Assembly: GCA_002392745.1 (NCBI GenBank)
Contig: DGHR01000009.1
Coordinates: forward strand, 110,257-168,853
Source of the DNA: Bacteroidales bacterium UBA3843
Lineage (GTDB): Bacteria; Bacteroidota; Bacteroidia; Bacteroidales; Paludibacteraceae
DNA: 58,597 bases
Direction: 5' to 3'
The position numbers and the translations under genes are program-made. Below are positions 16,990 to 24,420 of this stretch, piece after piece; position 1 is the stretch's first letter, and the number at the start of each line of letters is the position of its first letter. Below the pieces are notes generated by a model. The model saw only the letters and a list, made by a program, of their open reading frames with translations, had not been told where the DNA came from and did no database searches.

Positions 16990-18471
16990 TCACAACGTCA
17001 CTCCGTTCTTGAAGATGGCTATCTCGTGGTAGCCGTTCTTCTCGTTGTTGGTCTTCGTGCCGTTGGCTACGGCGATGACGAACTCGGCAAAGCGTTTGGC
17101 CACTTCCTCCATCGGTTCGCCCTCGGCTATCACGCCGGCATTGAAATCAATCCAGTTCGGTTTGTTCTTATAGAGGTTGGTGTTGGTGGATATCTTCATC
17201 GTCGGTACGTATGTGCCGAACGGCGTGCCGCGACCGGTGGTGAAGAGCACCATGTGGCAGCCGCACGAAGCCAGAGCCGTTGATGCCACCAGGTCGTTGC
17301 CCGGTGCGGAAAGCAGGTTCAGTCCCTTCACTTGCAGCCGCTCGCCGTATGGCATCACGCCGCGCACTAACGACTTGCCGCATTTCTGCGTGCAGCCTAA
17401 GGCTTTGTCCTCCAGCGTGGATATACCGCCGGCTTTGTTGCCCGGACTCGGGTTCTCGCCTACCGGCTCGCCGTGGCTCAGGAAATAGTCCTTGAAGTCA
17501 TTGATGAGGGAGACTGTCTGGTCGAACAGTTCTCTGTTGGCGCAGCGGTCCATCAGGATGGTCTCCGCGCCGAACATCTCCGGCACCTCGGTCAGTACGG
17601 TTGTGCCGCCTTGCGCTACCAGCCAGTCGCTCAGACAGCCTAACAGCGGGTTGGCAGTGATACCGCTGAAACCGTCGCTGCCGCCGCATTTGAGACCCAC
17701 GCGCAACTCGCTCAATGGCACTGCCACACGTTTGTCATGCTGCGTCTTGGTGTACAGCTCGCGCAGGATGGGCATGCAGTATTCCACCTCGTCGCCCTCT
17801 ATCTTCTGGGTCGTCACGAACTTCACACGCTCCTCGTCTATCTCGCCGCAGAACTCCTTGAACACGTCCGGCTGGTTGTTCTCGCATCCGAGACTTACCA
17901 CCAGAATAGCACCTGCGTTCGGATGATGAATCATGTCGCGCAGAATCTTCTTCGTGTTCTCGTGGTCGTCGCCCAGCTGCGAACAGCCGTAGTTGTGCGG
18001 GAAGGCGAAGATGTTGTTCGCTCCGGTCTCCTGACGCAGACGCTCCGCGCAGCGCTGGATGATGCCGTTCACGCAACCTACGGTCGGGATAATCCATACC
18101 TCGTTGCGGATACCTACCTGGCCGTCCTTGCGGCGGTAGCCCATGAAGGTGCGTTTCTCATCGGGGATATTCAGCACCACCTCTTTCGGATGGTATTCAT
18201 ACGAGAGCAGTCCGGCTAAGTTGGTCTTGATGTTGTGCTCGTTCATCCAAGAGCCGGCTTTCTTCGCCTCTTTGGCATGACCGATGGGGAAACCGTATTT
18301 GATGACGTTCTCGCCTTCTGCCAGGTCACGGATGGCTATCTTGTGCCCGGCCGGCACATCCTCCAATACGGTAATCTGCTTGCCGTCCACTTCGATAACA
18401 GCCCCTGCCGACTGCGGCTGTATCGCTACAACCACATTGTCAGCAGGATTGATTTTTAGAATATTGGTCAT
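16990..18471 (-). CDS. uxaA: Altronate dehydratase
   Basis: 493 residues, cytoplasmic. Converts D-altronate to 2-keto-3-deoxygluconate in galacturonate breakdown. The N-terminal SAF domain (NPADNVVVAIQP...AGHKIAIRDLAEG) is followed by the catalytic domain: GYRRKDGQVGIRNEVWIIPTVGC, FPHNYGCSQLGDDHENT, LKCGGSDGFSGITANPLLG, EVPEMFGAE and SCGCHMVLFTTGRGTPFG, with the conserved Cys/His likely to bind the metal centre. Second gene after uxaB; the 271 bp between are filled by repeat R5. Confidence 0.95.
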   Translation of the reverse strand: MTNILKINPADNVVVAIQPQSAGAVIEVDGKQITVLEDVPAGHKIAIRDLAEGENVIKYGFPIGHAKEAKKAGSWMNEHNIKTNLAGLLSYEYHPKEVVLNIPDEKRTFMGYRRKDGQVGIRNEVWIIPTVGCVNGIIQRCAERLRQETGANNIFAFPHNYGCSQLGDDHENTKKILRDMIHHPNAGAILVVSLGCENNQPDVFKEFCGEIDEERVKFVTTQKIEGDEVEYCMPILRELYTKTQHDKRVAVPLSELRVGLKCGGSDGFSGITANPLLGCLSDWLVAQGGTTVLTEVPEMFGAETILMDRCANRELFDQTVSLINDFKDYFLSHGEPVGENPSPGNKAGGISTLEDKALGCTQKCGKSLVRGVMPYGERLQVKGLNLLSAPGNDLVASTALASCGCHMVLFTTGRGTPFGTYVPTMKISTNTNLYKNKPNWIDFNAGVIAEGEPMEEVAKRFAEFVIAVANGTKTNNEKNGYHEIAIFKNGVTL

Positions 18472-18484
18472 AAAATTTGTTTAT

Positions 18485-18742
18485 TTGAGAGTACAGACCG
18501 TTCGCTTTGCTTACTGACAGAGTACAGATCGTTCGCTTTGCTCACTGACAGACCGATTTACCATCCGCATGGTGTAATTCGGTCCGTATTCTGTCAGCGC
18601 AGCGGTCCGTATTCTGTCAGCGCAGCGGTCGCCCACTTGGCGTCTGTCAGCGTAGCGGTCTGTATTCTGTCAGCGTAGAGCGGTCGCCCACTTGGCGTCT
18701 GTCAGCGCAGCGGTCCGTATTCTGTCAGCGTTAGCGGTCTAT
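18485..18742 (+). repeat. Repeat R5, copy 1 (GTCTGTCAGCG array)
   Basis: Two units containing GTTCGCTTTGCT and ACTGACAG are followed by a palindrome GACCGATTTACCATCCGCAT..TTCGGTC (18550-18583). Then come about six units of (T)CTGTCAGCG(C/T)AGCGGTC, some with an inserted GCCCACTTGGCG. The array fills the whole uxaB-uxaA gap. An inverted copy lies at 28143-28312. Confidence 0.92.
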
Positions 18743-20278
18743 TTAAAACAGGCTCTTGATCTTGGCAATCACGTCATCCACCTTGTCGGCAGCGAGCATG
18801 AGCTGAACGGTCTTGAGCATACCGATAGACTCGATCGAGTTCAGGTACAGCTCTACCAAGTCGGTCAGGCCCGGAATCTTGTTCAGGTCCTCTTTCGACT
18901 CTTTCCAGATGATGTCCGTTGCGCCCAGTACACCTTCTGCCACCTTGCGGGTGTCGCCCGTTGCCCACAGCTCTTTCAAGAGGTCCATGATCTCCTGTGC
19001 ATCGTTCGGCTGGATAGGAGCGCCGTCCTCACGCACACCGCCTTTGTAGTACTCGATGATGGCAGCCAGACCCAGTACCAAGCCCTTCGGCAGCTCGCCC
19101 TTCCGCTCCAGATAGGTCTTCAGACCCGGCAGGTCGCGTGTCTCGAATTTCGGGAACGAGTTCAGCATGATGCTCGTTACCTGGTGGTCTACGTACGGGT
19201 TGTTGAAACGCTCCAATACGCTCTCGCCGTATGCTTTCAACTCGTCTTTCGGCAGGTTCAGCGTCTCCAGCAACTCGTCGAACATCACCTTGTTGATGTA
19301 TTTGCCCAATACCTCGTGGTTGCAGGCGTCGCGCACGATGTTCACGCCGCTCAGATAGGTCACAGGGCTCAGCACGGTGTGCGGACCGTTCAGCAGCGTC
19401 ACCTTGCGCTCGTGGTACGGCTTCTCGCTCTCTGCAATCAGCACGTTCAGACCCGCTTTGTCGGCCGGGAACTCTGCCTCCAGCTCCTCGATGCTCATGT
19501 TCTCCGGCTTCTCAATCACCCAGAGGTGGAAAATCTCTGCCTGTACTACGAGGTTGTCGTTGTAGCCGATTTTCTCCTGAATCTCGGCGATGTCCTTGCG
19601 CGGGAAACCCGGAACGATACGGTCAACGAGGGTGGCGCAAACGTAGTTGTATTTCTCAAACCACTCCTTGAAGCCCTTGTAGTCTGCGCCGAAATCGTCC
19701 TTCCATAGCTCGATGTACTTGCGGATGCAGTCTTTCAGGTGATGACCGTTCAGGAATATCAGCTCGCACGGCATGAAGATCAATCCCTTGGTCGGGTCGC
19801 CGTTGAAGGTCTTGTAGCGGCGGAAAAGCAACTGAACCAGCTTGCCCGGATACGAACTTGCCGGAGCGTCGGTGAATTTGCAGCTGTCGTCAAACGTGAT
19901 GCCGGCCTCCGTCGTGTTCGAGATGACGAAGCGTATCTCCGGCTGCTCTGCGAGAGCCATGAACGCCCAGTTCTGCGAATACGGATTCAGCGCACGCGAG
20001 ATAACATCAATGCGCTCCAGCGAGTTCACTGCCTTGCCTTCCAGACGGCCCTGCAGGTTCACGTGGTACAGACAGTCCTGACCGTTCAGCCAGTCCACCA
20101 TGCCTTTCTCTATCGGCTGAACCACTACTACCGAACCGTTGAAATTGGTCTTCGCGTCCATGTTCCATACTATCCAGTCTACAAAGGCGCGGAGGAAGTT
20201 GCCTTCCCCAAACTGGATGATTTTCTCGGGCATCACGCTCTTCGGCGCGGTCCACTTGTTCAATGCTTTTTTTGCCAT
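18743..20278 (-). CDS. uxaB: Tagaturonate reductase (altronate oxidoreductase)
   Basis: 511 residues; reduces D-tagaturonate to D-altronate with NADH. The N-terminal nucleotide-binding part shows KIIQFGEGNFLRAFVDWIV and SVVVVQPIEKG. The polyol dehydrogenase core has SNTTEAGI, GLIFMPCELIFLNGHHLKDCI, ATLVDRIVPGFPR, VTLLNGPHTVLSPV and MLNSFPKFETRDLPGL. Length fits UxaB of Bacteroidales. It precedes uxaA, and a standard promoter with TATTTTTG lies 50 bp upstream. uxaC and KDG kinase are not in the window. Confidence 0.94.
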   Translation of the reverse strand: MAKKALNKWTAPKSVMPEKIIQFGEGNFLRAFVDWIVWNMDAKTNFNGSVVVVQPIEKGMVDWLNGQDCLYHVNLQGRLEGKAVNSLERIDVISRALNPYSQNWAFMALAEQPEIRFVISNTTEAGITFDDSCKFTDAPASSYPGKLVQLLFRRYKTFNGDPTKGLIFMPCELIFLNGHHLKDCIRKYIELWKDDFGADYKGFKEWFEKYNYVCATLVDRIVPGFPRKDIAEIQEKIGYNDNLVVQAEIFHLWVIEKPENMSIEELEAEFPADKAGLNVLIAESEKPYHERKVTLLNGPHTVLSPVTYLSGVNIVRDACNHEVLGKYINKVMFDELLETLNLPKDELKAYGESVLERFNNPYVDHQVTSIMLNSFPKFETRDLPGLKTYLERKGELPKGLVLGLAAIIEYYKGGVREDGAPIQPNDAQEIMDLLKELWATGDTRKVAEGVLGATDIIWKESKEDLNKIPGLTDLVELYLNSIESIGMLKTVQLMLAADKVDDVIAKIKSLF

Positions 20279-20327
20279 AAGTCTTAAGTATTAAATGTGT
20301 TGATTGTTAGATTTCTTTTTTGCGTTG

Positions 20328-20358
20328 CAAAAATACTGCTTTTTTTTGACATACGCAA
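20328..20358 (-). promoter_or_regulatory. Promoter of uxaBA
   Basis: TTG at 20356-20358 (TTGCGTATGTC), 20-nt spacer, TATTTTTG at 20328-20335. Confidence 0.85.
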
Positions 20359-20435
20359 GTACCCGCGCGTTTTTTACAAAAAATGTATATTTTTTTGTGC
20401 GCAAAAATTTGGAGAAATAGGGAATATGTATTACC

Positions 20436-20640
20436 TTCGGCCCCTCCCCTAAAGGGACCCTCCGTAGCTACTTTCTTAGCCGCAAGGGCACGATTATTTC
20501 GCGTCTTGCGGGGCATATGCAAATTTTTCGGCACGCCCTCATACATGTTTTTTTCTGCCCATGGGCAGTGTTGTATCTTCGGCCCCTCCCCTAAAGGGAC
20601 CCTCCGTAGCTACTTTCGCGTCTTGCAGCCTATATGCAAC
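20436..20640. repeat. R3/R2 repeat block, copy 1
   Basis: Holds CTTCGGCCCCTCCCCTAAAG..ACCCTCCGTAGCTACTT at about 20439-20473 and again at about 20579-20615, one R2 unit (CTTAGCCGCAAGGGCACGAT, from 20475), TTTTTCGGCACGCCC, and GCCCATGGGCAGTGTTGTA. The same modules recur in the block at 26565-26838. No gene is seen here. Confidence 0.88.
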
Positions 20641-20641
20641 C

Positions 20642-20778
20642 TCGCACAAAAATACGAAGCAGGGATAAACCCTTCGTTATAGTGCTATCCGAGGACCTTT
20701 GTATGCAAGCATCCACATCCCCTCGGGCATCACTATAACATAGAATAAATATTCTATTTGCTTCATTTTTTTGTGCGA
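20642..20778. repeat. Structured repeat R4, copy 1
   Basis: Terminal inverted repeats TCGCACAAAAA / TTTTTTTGTGCGA enclose GAAGC..GCTTC, a hairpin AGGG-ATAAA-CCCT, a stem TTATAGTG/CACTATAA, an inner stem CCGAGG/CCTCGG, the loop CTTTGTATGCAAGCATCCAC and a hairpin TAGAATA-A-TATTCTA. A second copy with compensating changes is at 26839-26967. It ends 5 bp before a -33 box. Confidence 0.85.
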
Positions 20779-20783
20779 AAAAT

Positions 20784-20814
20784 TTGCATATATGAAATTT
20801 TTGTTGTACCTTTG
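20784..20814 (+). promoter_or_regulatory. Orphan promoter after R4
   Basis: TTG at 20784-20786, 20-nt spacer, TACCTTTG at 20807-20814. No convincing protein gene follows; a terminator lies about 255 nt downstream. Confidence 0.75.
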
Positions 20815-20880
20815 TATCGGATTTTGGGAAGTTCTTCAAATAGCCCGAAATCCGGCGTCAAACGTTCTATGACGCAAGAG

Positions 20881-20935
20881 AAATCTCCCCCTTATCACCC
20901 CCTAATCACGCCGAAATCACCCGGAAATCACCCCC
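20881..20935. repeat. Five 11-bp iterons
   Basis: AAATCTCCCCC, TTATCACCCCC, TAATCACGCCG, AAATCACCCGG and AAATCACCCCC follow each other without gaps, each exactly 11 bp. Confidence 0.8.
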
Positions 20936-21068
20936 TTTAACACAAACAAAAGTGCGTATTTGTGTCGTAATGGTATGAGAATGACACAAGAAAAGCAAAA
21001 GCGAGGTTTTTGCAAAAGTTTGGCAAGAAGTTAAGCGGAAATTGGCGGAGAGGCAATGAAAGGCAATG

Positions 21069-21104
21069 AAAGACCATGAAACGTCAAGCATTCATGGTCT
21101 TTTT
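21069..21104 (+). terminator. Terminator of the orphan transcript
   Basis: A 12-bp stem AAAGACCATGAA / TTCATGGTCTTT around a 10-nt loop is followed by TT and GCATG. It is the strongest hairpin of the 20.8-21.3 kb region. Confidence 0.75.
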
Positions 21105-21557
21105 GCATGTGAATTTTCGGTTTTCCGGTCTTTGTCAACTTGCTCATTTTGAATGGTTTACAAAACTGATATCGGAGGCAAGTCGGAGTAATCCCGAAGG
21201 CATATCGGAGGCAAGTGCTATCAATCATTCTCGCGCTACTATCAGACATGGAACATGAAAGGTCGATTGTTATGATTCACTCATTCACTGATTCACGTAT
21301 AAATATACGTTCAACTAATGGAAAATGCGATGCGACACAAAGAGGACTTGCACGGTGGGCTTTGAGTGTATGAAAGTGAACAAGAGCCGCACTCTCGCAC
21401 GGCTCTTGCTTATTGCTACGATATGACTACTTGATTTCTGCGGCAGTTATCCCTTGCCGTACGTTTCGCAAGTCATGTATTTCGTTTCCTCCTGAGGCAC
21501 AGCGCATTGTACACCTTCTCCCCGCGGAGGATGAGGATTCCGTAAATTATGACATCT
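21105..21557. other. Gene-poor spacer with short repeats
   Basis: Holds a direct repeat ATATCGGAGGCAAGT (about 21167 and 21199), a hairpin CGTATAAATATACG (about 21294) and a terminator-like hairpin CAAGAGCCG/CGGCTCTTG at 21381-21408 (plus strand, weak T-run). On the minus strand near 21473-21553 a frame reads VIIYGILILRGEKVYNA, like the very end of a T9SS sorting domain, without the rest of a gene. Otherwise nothing was found. Confidence 0.5.
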
Positions 21558-21591
21558 AAAAAAAGCGCGGGGCAATAAATGCTCCGCGTTT
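21558..21591 (-). terminator. Terminator of the OmpA/CW-repeat operon
   Basis: On the minus strand AACGCGGAGCA pairs with TGCCCCGCGCTT around TTTAT and is followed by a run of T. It lies 45 nt past the stop at 21636. Confidence 0.85.
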
Positions 21592-21635
21592 GAAAAAATA
21601 TGATATCTCAATGGTTGATAATCAGACCGTTACTA

Positions 21636-22025
21636 TTAATCTTCGTCGCGATCATAGCACGTACTTTCGTCATCCGGCGTTTGCTCCAGCGTGCACGTAC
21701 CGGTAACCGAAGCACTTGCGCCATAACCTGAAGCACTTACATTGTGTGAGTACAACCACGTAGCTTTTTCATACTGGGCCCACAATTCCGTCAACCATTC
21801 GTAGTCAACGCCACTCTCGTGAACATCAGCTTCTCCGGTTGATTTCTCGGTGTACTCCCATGTGAACTTCCAGCACTTGTACTCCGTGTTGTCATAGTAC
21901 TTGCCATCCAATGTGCTGTTCGTTTCATCCAATTGCGGTTCATCACCTACCGATACGCGAGGCATACAACCGATGAAACAACTGAGTACCAAAGCCATTA
22001 CGGCTGAATAGATTAATTTTTTCAT
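21636..22025 (-). CDS. Small lipoprotein with one CW...DExxC unit
   Basis: 129 residues, not recognised. The signal sequence MKKLIYSAVMALVLSC ends in a lipobox (VLSC at 16; FIGC at 20 is an alternative), so it is probably anchored in the outer membrane or inner periplasmic face. The body contains one copy of the repeat seen four times in the 324-residue lipoprotein two genes upstream: Cys51-Trp52, Trp77, and DDESTC ending at Cys123. Here 25 residues lie between CW and the next Trp instead of 16-17. An extra Cys111 is present. The tail is very acidic. It follows the 438-residue gene by 80 bp and is closed by the terminator at 21558. Confidence 0.75.
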   Translation of the reverse strand: MKKLIYSAVMALVLSCFIGCMPRVSVGDEPQLDETNSTLDGKYYDNTEYKCWKFTWEYTEKSTGEADVHESGVDYEWLTELWAQYEKATWLYSHNVSASGYGASASVTGTCTLEQTPDDESTCYDRDED

Positions 22026-22105
22026 TTTTTTGTAAATTTTTGAGGTTAATAAAGATTGTTAATTATTGTATATACTTCATTGTATATACTTCTTGAGAAT
22101 ATGGT

Positions 22106-23422
22106 TTAGCCCTTGATGAAGAATGTCCAGCAGTGTGATTCTTCTTGACGCGCTACATGCGGGAATTGCAAAGCTAATTCAAGGATGGAGTTGAAGTCGT
22201 ACAGGTTCGTAGCTGCTATATAGACTTCGCTCTTAGCCATCGCATAAGCTGCGGTTATTTCGCCGCCGTTACGAATTTGCTCAAGTTGGTTATCGAGTTC
22301 AATGAGACGCTTCATCATAGCAGACAACTGTGCGTCATAAGCTTTCACTTCGGCAAGCCATTTCTCTGCCTGTTTTCTATTATAGGCATCGATAAGTGCG
22401 TTCTCTGATTTGCGGCCTTCGATCCACCATGACGGATAGCAAATAGTCTGTCCTTCTTTGGCATTCTTGCAGCACTCCCAATTCTCTAAGTGCTCTGCGA
22501 GCGGATCTTCGATCTGGATAGCACGTTTGCACTCCGCAGACGTATGCCAACCGTCAATGATTTGCGCAAAGAGGTCTTCCAATTTATTGGTAGGAAGACC
22601 CACGCTGTGCGCAGCAAAACTTGCATCGTTTAACATCCCATTCGAATGCGCCTGGAACTGCACATGCCTCATCATGTCCATGTTGTTATTCTTGAACTCG
22701 AAGGCTTCATTTGCCAAGGCAGAGAGTTGTTCTCCCAATGCTCCGTATTCATTTTCGTGCGGGTCTCCGGCATTGACATTCTCATTGCCGAACGGCGCAT
22801 TGGCTGCATAAAGACGGTTATAGAGATCCGGATGGTTCGATTTGAGATAGGCTTCCGTCCCTTTGGGATTGGACTGCGCCATGTTGATAATCTTGATATA
22901 CTCCTGTTTGGAGATCCCCCATTTCGCGGCAAATTTACCAGCCATAACATCCATCATCTGTTCGTCAGACATTTTCTCGTTGATCTCACCAGACATATAA
23001 AGTTGCATCATCTCTTGCTGCGAAGGCATGAGTCCGGCGTTCACATTGGCGTTATACTGCGCCATGGCTTTTTGGTTAGACTTCTGCTGTTTCTTTCCGA
23101 GTTCAAGGGTTTTGCTATTCAACTCCTGCTGTTTTTCCAGTAGTGTACTGCGGAAATTGAGGGCACCGAGGTAGTAAGCAGCAGAACCCTTACGGGCATA
23201 AGCCGTTTTGGCTTCGGGTGTAATGAGGTCATTTGCCGTAGGCATCGCCGGACGCTTGTTGATAAGGTCTGCGAACGAGTTGATCTTCGTTGCAGGAATG
23301 CTTTCTTCCAGTTCATAACCACCGCCGGTGATAAGGGCTTCAATTTGATGGTCGAATTCTTGCGTCATACCCGGCATGGCCAGCACTACGCCAGCCAATA
23401 CCGTTAACAATACTTTTTTCAT
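22106..23422 (-). CDS. Secreted helical protein of unknown function
   Basis: 438 residues with a signal peptide (MKKVLLTVLAGVVLAMPGMTQ). It is mostly predicted helical by composition: Gln/Asn/Met-rich (QQKSNQKAMAQYNANVNAGL, QQEMMQLYMSGEINEKMSDEQM) and with a coiled-coil-like stretch near residues 340-390 (AEKWLAEVKAYDAQLSAMMKRLIELDNQLEQIRNG). A Cys cluster lies near 305-325 (WECCKNAKEGQTICYPSWW), and the C-terminus is SHCWTFFIKG. I do not recognise a family. It lies 12 bp after the four-unit CW lipoprotein gene and is surely co-transcribed. Confidence 0.75.
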   Translation of the reverse strand: MKKVLLTVLAGVVLAMPGMTQEFDHQIEALITGGGYELEESIPATKINSFADLINKRPAMPTANDLITPEAKTAYARKGSAAYYLGALNFRSTLLEKQQELNSKTLELGKKQQKSNQKAMAQYNANVNAGLMPSQQEMMQLYMSGEINEKMSDEQMMDVMAGKFAAKWGISKQEYIKIINMAQSNPKGTEAYLKSNHPDLYNRLYAANAPFGNENVNAGDPHENEYGALGEQLSALANEAFEFKNNNMDMMRHVQFQAHSNGMLNDASFAAHSVGLPTNKLEDLFAQIIDGWHTSAECKRAIQIEDPLAEHLENWECCKNAKEGQTICYPSWWIEGRKSENALIDAYNRKQAEKWLAEVKAYDAQLSAMMKRLIELDNQLEQIRNGGEITAAYAMAKSEVYIAATNLYDFNSILELALQFPHVARQEESHCWTFFIKG

Positions 23423-23434
23423 GGTCTTACGCTT

Positions 23435-24409
23435 TTAATCTTTCTGTGCCATGCAACTATCCTCGTCTTCGATGCTGGTCAACTCATACGTAGCCGTACC
23501 ATAACCACTTTCATTGATGGCATCAACGGTTGCTTTAACACCAGCTTCTGTATCCCATACGTACACAACTTGATTAACTCCCATAATCACTTCTGTAATT
23601 TTCCAGCAAGCTTTCGGAATATATTGACTGTCTTCGAGTTCTCTACAAGCATACTCGTCCTCAATATCTTTTACATGACGATAGGTATAATCGACACCAA
23701 TCATATCATACAACATCACGATATACCGTTCGGTCTGCCAAAGATAGGTTGTAGCTGTCATACCGAGTTCGGCTTGCGTGATTTCCCAACATTTGAATGT
23801 TGTGTTGTCGTACTGGTCGTAATTTTTCGGCTCATTAGGATCTTGCGGTTTCTCTGGATCATCACCATTGCCTGGATTGAGTTTATCGCAAGAATCGTAG
23901 TCTTCTGCATCAGCGCGTTTGTAGGTGTGGGTTAAACCTTTGGACTCATAATAGTCGTGACGCTCTTTCATGTTAGCTTCCGGCATCCAGCCGAAGTTTG
24001 TTTCAGATTGCGAACCATTGTAACTAACTGTTTCTTCCCAACATACAGCTCCTTCCCAAACTTGAGCATGACAAGCATCCTCATCATTTGCGTCTGCTTC
24101 AAACCATTTCACTTTCTTGGTTTGATAACCATAAAATTGGTAATCCATTGTAAGGATTAATTTAGCAGCTGCAGCTACTGATGCTTCCGATCCCCACTCA
24201 TACTGACGACCGATAGTTGTTCCATCACACCAAATGTCAATTGCCCAACATTTGCTGTCTTTGTCGTCAAATGCGGTTACATCAATCTGTGATGCAGAAG
24301 TGTACCAACTGCCGTCTTTGTCTGGATTGTTGTTCCCTTTTTTGTTACAAGCCGTGAAAGTTACCACGCTTGCGAGGCACACGAGTGCCAGATAAAAATA
24401 CTTTTTCAT
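23435..24409 (-). CDS. Lipoprotein with four CW...W...(D/E)xxC units
   Basis: 324 residues, not recognised. The signal ends with a lipobox (TFTAC21). Four units follow. Unit 1: C54-W55, W72, C113. Unit 2: C123-W124, W141, C174. Unit 3: C207-W208, W224, C255. Unit 4: C268-W269, W285, C319. The middle Trp always falls 17-18 residues after the first Cys, and the last Cys follows an acidic stretch (NDEDAC, AEDYDSC, EDEYAC, EDEDSC). A Pro/Asp/Asn linker splits units 2 and 3. One disulfide per unit is likely in the periplasm (inference). It overlaps no neighbour; gaps of 11 and 12 bp place it in the operon with the OmpA-type protein. Confidence 0.8.
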   Translation of the reverse strand: MKKYFYLALVCLASVVTFTACNKKGNNNPDKDGSWYTSASQIDVTAFDDKDSKCWAIDIWCDGTTIGRQYEWGSEASVAAAAKLILTMDYQFYGYQTKKVKWFEADANDEDACHAQVWEGAVCWEETVSYNGSQSETNFGWMPEANMKERHDYYESKGLTHTYKRADAEDYDSCDKLNPGNGDDPEKPQDPNEPKNYDQYDNTTFKCWEITQAELGMTATTYLWQTERYIVMLYDMIGVDYTYRHVKDIEDEYACRELEDSQYIPKACWKITEVIMGVNQVVYVWDTEAGVKATVDAINESGYGTATYELTSIEDEDSCMAQKD

Positions 24410-24420
24410 AATACTAAAAT

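Larger units (their letters stand above)
20817..21104 (+). ncRNA. Candidate structured RNA, unrecognised
   Basis: The interval between the promoter at 20784-20814 and the terminator at 21069-21104. It starts with an 11-bp stem CGGATTTTGGG/CCCGAAATCCG (20819-20855), then GCGTCA/TGACGC (20857-20876), a C-rich segment of 11-nt iterations, ACACAAA/TTTGTGT (20939-20963), and the terminator. Two short frames both begin MTQEK (ATG 20870, 23 codons; ATG 20982, about 17 codons). A further helical frame, EVFAKVWQEVKRKLAERQ, may be the remnant of a small gene. It fits no RNA family I recognise; 6S, RNase P and SRP signatures are absent. Confidence 0.4.

Noticed and set aside
18485..18742. CRISPR array
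   Set aside because: Units are close together, partly nested, without unique spacers of constant length; the same modules recur at 28143-28312 and no cas gene is present.
18692..19708. Long plus-strand reading frame of 338 codons
   Set aside because: Antisense to uxaB, which has clear family motifs; the plus-strand frame has no recognisable content and begins in repeat DNA.
20881..20935. Replication origin or plasmid iterons
   Set aside because: No DnaA boxes (TTATNCACA), no rep or dnaA gene and no AT-rich unwinding region recognised beside the 11-mers.
20279..21635. Prophage or insertion sequence
   Set aside because: No transposase, integrase or phage gene reads through any frame; only repeats and short frames.
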